DNA of 10,375 nucleotides. Origin: Actinomycetes bacterium. GTDB lineage: Bacteria > Actinomycetota > Acidimicrobiia > Acidimicrobiales > RAAP-2. Position 1 is the first letter of the stretch. The number at the start of each line of letters is the position of its first letter. Position numbers and translations under genes: made by a program. A model generated the notes under the pieces. It had not been told where the DNA came from. It made no database searches and was given only the letters and a program-made list of their open reading frames with translations. Of this stretch, positions 6,751 through 10,375 are shown one piece after another. The stretch covers positions 1 to 10,375 of the forward strand of contig JANXTQ010000017.1 of the NCBI GenBank assembly GCA_025352305.1, given 5' to 3'.

Positions 6751-8042
6751 GTTTTACTCACGCCCGGGTCATAGAGGTGTCGGCGTGGAATCAGGTGGTA
6801 GGAGCAGTAACGCTCGATACATCGTCAAACTTCTACGCCTTTGAGTACTCAAATGAATGGTTGCGCGCGGGCACTGAATTGGCGCCCCTCCATATGGCGA
6901 GAGCACCAGGAGTCTTCATTTTTCCTGAACTTTCTCGTGACAGCTTTTACTCACTGCCGGCGCTGTTGGCCGACGCTCTGCCTGACCGCTTCGGGAACTC
7001 ACTCGTAACCGCGTGGTTGGCAGAACAGGGAGTTGATCGCCAATCCATCACCGCATTGGACCGACTTGCCTACGCCAGCTCACGCACTATGGGTGCGCTG
7101 ACGTTCGCCCCGCCGACGGGTCCTCTGCGTGGCGACGTCGATATGGTCAACGTTGCGGACCTCGTGAGTGCCGCACGCTCTGCGTTAGCGGGGAATCTTC
7201 TGAGTGAAGCTCACGGCACTCTTCGCCAATTAATTTCCGTGGGCTCGAGCGCTGGCGGTGCGCGAGCCAAGGCGGTCGTGGCCTTCAATCCGCTGACGGG
7301 CGATCTTCGATCGGGCCAGCTGGACGCTCCCGATGGATTCGAACAGTGGCTGCTCAAACTCGACGGCGTGGGTGATCCGGCTGGACAACATGATCCGCTC
7401 ACGTCTTCTCAGCAGTACTGTCGGACCGAATTTGCCTACTACCTCATGGCAATCAGTGCGGGAATAACGATGAGTCCGTCGCGACTGTTGCACGAAGGAC
7501 CGCGCGCGCACTTCATGACCCGGCGCTTTGATCGTGGCTCGGCCGGGCAGCGAATTCACATGTCGACTTTGTGCGCATTGGCTCACCTCGATTTCAACAT
7601 GGTGCGCACGCACTCGTACTCGAGCTACTTCTTGACGGCCAACGCCCTCGGTCTGACACCGAGTGATCGCGAGGAGATATTTCGAAGAGTGGCCTTCAAT
7701 ATTTTCGCCGTCAATCGCGATGACCACACGAAGAACGTGTCCTTCCTCCTGCCTCAATCAGGGACGTGGTCGCTCGCGCCGGCCTACGACCTCACCCACG
7801 CCCACTGGAAAGGTGACTGGGCCGAGCAACACCAAATGAGCGTGAACGGCAAATTCATTGACATTACGATCGACGACTTACGTCAGCTCGCAGACCGCCA
7901 CGATGTCCCCGGAATCGACCAGGTGCTGCGTGACGTCAAAGAGTCGGTATCTCACTGGCGCGACCACGCCGCTGAAGCGGGCGTTGACTCTGAAACCGCT
8001 CAGCGAATTGAGCACGACCTCATCGATGCGGGTCCTCGCTAG
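6747..8042 (+). CDS. hipA: HipA-like serine/threonine kinase toxin
   Basis: The 431-residue protein is close to the length of E. coli HipA (440) and appears intact. Residues 1-125 form the N-terminal subdomain. The flexible glycine-rich loop is VGSSAGGARAKA (165-176), where E. coli HipA autophosphorylates a serine; Ser168 is the likely match. Lys204 in WLLKLDG would bind ATP phosphates. RRFDR (259-263), the catalytic loop NRDDHTKN (323-330, Asp325 and Asn330) and the metal-binding PAYDL (Asp348) are all present. E. coli HipA phosphorylates glutamyl-tRNA synthetase, causing growth arrest; the target here is not known. It starts with GTG inside the hipB stop, with a weak GAAGAAG upstream. It ends 3 bases from the stop of the convergent aldo-keto reductase gene. 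Confidence 0.93.
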   Translation: MSFTHARVIEVSAWNQVVGAVTLDTSSNFYAFEYSNEWLRAGTELAPLHMARAPGVFIFPELSRDSFYSLPALLADALPDRFGNSLVTAWLAEQGVDRQSITALDRLAYASSRTMGALTFAPPTGPLRGDVDMVNVADLVSAARSALAGNLLSEAHGTLRQLISVGSSAGGARAKAVVAFNPLTGDLRSGQLDAPDGFEQWLLKLDGVGDPAGQHDPLTSSQQYCRTEFAYYLMAISAGITMSPSRLLHEGPRAHFMTRRFDRGSAGQRIHMSTLCALAHLDFNMVRTHSYSSYFLTANALGLTPSDREEIFRRVAFNIFAVNRDDHTKNVSFLLPQSGTWSLAPAYDLTHAHWKGDWAEQHQMSVNGKFIDITIDDLRQLADRHDVPGIDQVLRDVKESVSHWRDHAAEAGVDSETAQRIEHDLIDAGPR

Positions 8043-8045
8043 GTC

Positions 8046-8957
8046 TTAGCGAGCAATCTCCGAGACTTCGTCACGTTCGCTGTCGCTGAGTTGCCATGAC
8101 GCTGTCGCGGCGTTAAGCAGGACCTGTTCTCGCGTCGTTGCTCCCGCGATCACGGACGCTACGACGTCGTGAGCACTCAGCCACGCAAAGGCGAGGTCCA
8201 AAATTGAATGACCGCGCTCGTTTGCCCATGCGGTCAGTGCCTCGAGGAGATCGAAGTTGCGCTCCGAACGCAAAGCGGCCCCGCCGCCTACCTTGTCGAG
8301 CCGTGAGCCGCTCGGCGGCTGCGCTCCACGTTGGTACTTGCCCGTCAACATTCCACTCGCCAGTGGGAAAAATGGCAGATAGCTCATGTTTAAGCGATCG
8401 CACTCGGCCAGCGCGTCACTTTCGTCTTCGCGTTGAAGCAGGTTCCACTGGTTTTGAACACTGACGAATCTGGTCGCGTCATTGCCGACCGCGTCGTGAG
8501 CTTCCTGAAGCTGCGCCGCGCTGAAATTCGAGCAGCCAATCTCTCGAACCTTTCCCTCTCGAACTAACTGATCGAGTGCTTCGAGCGTGTCGCCAATCGG
8601 AGTATCGGGATCGGGGCGATGAATCTGATACAGATCAACGTAATCAGTGTTCAGTCGTCGAAGGCTCCGCTCCAGGGCAGCCACGACGTACTGCGGTCGG
8701 GCACCGCCCGGTCCACCGTCAATGGGGCTGGCAAATTTGGTAGCGAGCAGTACGCGACTACGTCGTGTGCCGAGAGCAGCGGCGAGGTGAACTTCGCTTT
8801 CGAGGTACGAGTCGGATGTATCAAAAAAATTGATGCCGGCTTCGAGCGCAGCGTCAACGACCGGGGCAACGTCGCTGGGCTCCATGAAGTAGCCAAAATT
8901 ATTTGTTCCCAAGCCAACAACTGAAACGTCTAGAGAGCCCAAGCTACGAGTTTGCAT
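8046..8957 (-). CDS. Aldo-keto reductase
   Basis: This 303-residue protein is an NADPH-dependent oxidoreductase of the (beta/alpha)8 barrel type. The catalytic tetrad is readable: Asp46 (FFDTSD), Tyr51 (SYLESE), Lys74 (ATKFAS) and His113 (QIHRPD). Further family marks are CSNFS (142-146), QNQWN (168-172), PLASGMLTGKY (198-208) and the C-terminal VIAGATTREQV that contacts the cofactor phosphate. Residues around Tyr51 lack the common YG-x-G-x-SE glycines, a small departure from the norm. Substrate is unknown; these enzymes reduce many carbonyls. It lies 34 bases downstream of the HNH/Excalibur gene on the same strand, but a box ahead of its ATG suggests its own leaderless promoter. Confidence 0.92.
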   Translation of the reverse strand: MQTRSLGSLDVSVVGLGTNNFGYFMEPSDVAPVVDAALEAGINFFDTSDSYLESEVHLAAALGTRRSRVLLATKFASPIDGGPGGARPQYVVAALERSLRRLNTDYVDLYQIHRPDPDTPIGDTLEALDQLVREGKVREIGCSNFSAAQLQEAHDAVGNDATRFVSVQNQWNLLQREDESDALAECDRLNMSYLPFFPLASGMLTGKYQRGAQPPSGSRLDKVGGGAALRSERNFDLLEALTAWANERGHSILDLAFAWLSAHDVVASVIAGATTREQVLLNAATASWQLSDSERDEVSEIAR

Positions 8958-8963
8958 CTTTCG

Positions 8964-8969
8964 TTTTTA
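8964..8969 (-). promoter_or_regulatory. Putative extended -10 box of the aldo-keto reductase gene
   Basis: Minus-strand TGG-TAAAAA ends 6 nt before ATG 8957, the same layout as the hipB promoter (TGG-TACACT). The last base is A rather than T. No ribosome site of normal spacing exists. Confidence 0.35.
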
Positions 8970-8991
8970 CCATCGTCGGCGCTTGACGGCG

Positions 8992-9852
8992 TTAGTGGTG
9001 TTCGCAGGCCACCCCGTCGTGATCACCGTCGTGGGACTGATTGGCGTGATACCAAGCATTGCTGCGAGTGAAATTGGTTACCGGAGCAGCCCCGGACGTG
9101 TGATCGTGCGCCCCGACGAGACCCACTCCGTGGGGAAAGGTCGCGCGAAGAGCCGTGCAGTTTGCGAAGTTGTACGGGGTGCCCTTTGGTATTCCCGTCG
9201 GGGAGCCGGAGCCACTCGATCCGCCCGAGCTTGGTCCGCCCGAAGCGGCCCCCGGATAACCCACCACGGCGAGTGCGGTGGTCCAGTTTTTAGCAATCGC
9301 TCGCTGCATAGCGATCAGGCGAACTTGACCCGTGCAGATCAAGGTGTGCGCCGCGTTCTCAATTGCGTCCTTCGGATTGCGAAATCCTTGGCTGGTGCGG
9401 TGACCGGGTGACGGAGGTTCCACCCACAGATTGCGACGGTCATTGGGATCGCCGCCCAGTTCGAGAGATACCAAATGGTCGTATTCGACTTGAGAGAGAG
9501 ATCCACGGTACGAATAGGAACGAGCGTTGGCCTTTTTTTCAACGGCCGTTACGGATTCGGGTGGTCGGATGGAACTGGTGTAGCCCGACTTGCAAATCGT
9601 TTGTTTCAACGTTGCCTGCGTCACTCGAGGGTTCGTGGCACCGGAAGTGCAGTGTGGGTCAGGCAGTGGCTGTGCAGCGTGAGTGTGCTGGTAGTGACAG
9701 TGCCCCGGCGCCGGTTGAGATTGAACAACGTACGGTGAACGCGGTCCGGCGCCAACGGGCAACGAGGCAGTAGAGCCGTAGGCCGCGCCCGACACAGCCA
9801 TACTCACGACAACGATTCCCCCGCTGACGAGTCGCGGCCACGAAGGATTCAC
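8992..9852 (-). CDS. Secreted HNH-like nuclease-fold protein with C-terminal Excalibur domain
   Basis: The 286-residue protein starts with a signal peptide (1-26, hydrophobic GGIVVVSMAVSGAA). A conserved block follows, LPDPHCTSGATNPRVTQATL (63-82) with TICKSGYTSSIRPP (85-98), typical of a widespread actinobacterial exported family. Next is an HNH-like core, YDHLVSLELGG...NLWVEP (124-146), with Asp125-His126 and Asn141 in catalytic-type positions. A glycine/serine-rich linker (about 201-220) leads to an Excalibur domain: NCTALRATFP (231-240) and DGDHDGVACE (275-284), the calcium-loop-like ending of that family. The likely role is an extracellular or wall-associated nuclease or binding protein; activity is inferred from the fold only. 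GTG 9852 is the start, 7 nt after a TACTAT box. The S51-like gene diverges from it. Confidence 0.85.
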   Translation of the reverse strand: MNPSWPRLVSGGIVVVSMAVSGAAYGSTASLPVGAGPRSPYVVQSQPAPGHCHYQHTHAAQPLPDPHCTSGATNPRVTQATLKQTICKSGYTSSIRPPESVTAVEKKANARSYSYRGSLSQVEYDHLVSLELGGDPNDRRNLWVEPPSPGHRTSQGFRNPKDAIENAAHTLICTGQVRLIAMQRAIAKNWTTALAVVGYPGAASGGPSSGGSSGSGSPTGIPKGTPYNFANCTALRATFPHGVGLVGAHDHTSGAAPVTNFTRSNAWYHANQSHDGDHDGVACEHH

Positions 9853-9859
9853 GCTTCGG

Positions 9860-9865
9860 ATAGTA
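9860..9865 (-). promoter_or_regulatory. Putative -10 box of the HNH/Excalibur gene (leaderless)
   Basis: Minus-strand TACTAT, a good match to TATAAT, ends 7 nt before GTG 9852. The sequence between has no Shine-Dalgarno site. Transcription would begin at or within a base of the start codon. Confidence 0.5.
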
Positions 9866-9926
9866 CGACAAGCCAGCTACGTCGCAGTGGGAGTCCCCTG
9901 CGGTCAGTACTCTCGACGTAGAACTC

Positions 9927-9932
9927 GGGGGG
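9927..9932 (+). promoter_or_regulatory. Ribosome binding site of the S51-like gene
   Basis: GGGGGG precedes ATG 9936 by 3 nt and the in-frame ATG 9942 by 9 nt. Either start is served, so the first two residues (MS) are uncertain. A TACTCT at 9908-9913 could be the -10 box. Confidence 0.45.
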
Positions 9933-9935
9933 AAA

Positions 9936-10375
9936 ATGTCGATGCCAACTGCTCCAGGTCCCATTGCGCTCGTGGGCTCGGGCGAATATCTGCCCCAGAT
10001 GCGCGAACTCGAGGCCTCCCTAATAAAAGGACGCGCACCGAAATACGTGCAACTCGCCACCGCTTCGGTGCCCGACGGCGCCCAAGTGGTCGAACGTTGG
10101 CACCAACTCGGTCGCGCCCAGGCCGCAGCCTTAGGGGTGGAAGCGGTGATTGTTCCGGTGGCCAACGTCGACGATGCCAATCGCGCGGAGTTTGTCGACA
10201 TGATTAGCGGAGCCGGTCTCATTTATTTGTCGGGAGGAGACCCGGGATTTCTCGCCGATACGCTTCGCGGAACGGCGGTGTGGGAGGCCATTGTCTCGCA
10301 GTGGCGTGCGGGTGCGGCACTCGCGGGATGTAGCGCCGGAGCAATGGCGATGACGTCGTGGATTCCTTCGATCCG
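9936..10375 (+). CDS. Peptidase S51 / cyanophycinase-like hydrolase (partial, cut by right edge)
   Basis: The 146 visible residues form the N-terminal part of a class I glutamine-amidotransferase-like fold as used by peptidase S51 enzymes (PepE, cyanophycinase). PIALVGSGEYLP (9-20) is the first strand and glycine turn. VQLATAS (38-44) follows, then GLIYLSGGDPGFLADTL (94-110), the family's GG(D/N) loop. The nucleophile elbow GCSAGAMAM (131-139) gives Ser133 as the catalytic residue. The His/Glu part of the triad lies beyond the window. Such enzymes cleave Asp- or Glu-containing dipeptides or polymers; the substrate here cannot be decided. No signal peptide is present. The gene diverges from the HNH/Excalibur gene across 83 bases and, unlike it, has a Shine-Dalgarno site. 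Confidence 0.85.
   Translation, partial: MSMPTAPGPIALVGSGEYLPQMRELEASLIKGRAPKYVQLATASVPDGAQVVERWHQLGRAQAAALGVEAVIVPVANVDDANRAEFVDMISGAGLIYLSGGDPGFLADTLRGTAVWEAIVSQWRAGAALAGCSAGAMAMTSWIPSI

Noticed and set aside
7230-7757. Minus-strand 175-codon open frame inside hipA
   Set aside because: It is antisense to the conserved kinase core, and its composition looks like a shadow frame.
9363-9773. Plus-strand 136-codon open frame opposite the HNH/Excalibur gene
   Set aside because: The minus frame contains clear signal peptide, HNH and Excalibur motifs; the plus frame has none.
9659-10222. Minus-strand 187-codon open frame covering the HNH gene start and the S51-like gene
   Set aside because: It crosses two supported genes and their promoter region and shows no domain; serine/arginine-rich composition fits a shadow frame.

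Overview
The window looks like a piece of an actinobacterial chromosome, perhaps from the Acidimicrobiia or a related lineage. The supporting signs are moderate-to-high GC, many GTG starts, a one-piece tmRNA beside smpB, a Mec-type JAMM peptidase, a secreted HNH/Excalibur protein, and several genes whose -10-like box sits so close to the start codon that the mRNA is probably leaderless. Lineage is inferred from style, not from a database match. The reading is ordinary core and accessory chromosome: no integrase, transposase, phage gene or CRISPR array is visible.

Left part (1-3742). A secreted fibronectin-III protein runs off the left edge on the minus strand. It diverges from a two-gene plus-strand unit: a polytopic GT-C-like membrane protein, then a cytoplasmic serine hydrolase of the class C beta-lactamase / family VIII esterase type. 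The 497-665 gap between the divergent genes shows no clear promoter.

Centre (3743-5255). A Mec-like JAMM metallopeptidase (minus) and smpB (plus) diverge from a short spacer holding a perfect 10-bp inverted repeat. Each arm supplies a TACGCT box 6-7 nt ahead of a GTG start. smpB is followed by ssrA (tmRNA, 4786-5132), so both core parts of trans-translation are adjacent. The tmRNA encodes the short tag AKPQLVLAA. Its 3' trailer can fold back on the acceptor strand in a long hairpin.

Right part (5256-10375). A secreted seven-repeat beta-propeller (minus) diverges from a hipBA toxin-antitoxin operon (plus, 4-base GTGA overlap). hipA converges, with 3 bases between stops, on an aldo-keto reductase (minus). 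Upstream of that lies a secreted HNH-like protein with a C-terminal Excalibur domain. A peptidase S51 / cyanophycinase-like gene diverges from it and is cut by the right edge.

The clearest functional groups are smpB-ssrA (ribosome rescue) and hipBA (growth control). The others are single-gene units with no evident shared pathway. I see no convincing new multi-gene system. The observations most worth checking are the tmRNA trailer hairpin, the tmRNA tag, the mec-smpB inverted repeat and the recurrent leaderless promoter layout.
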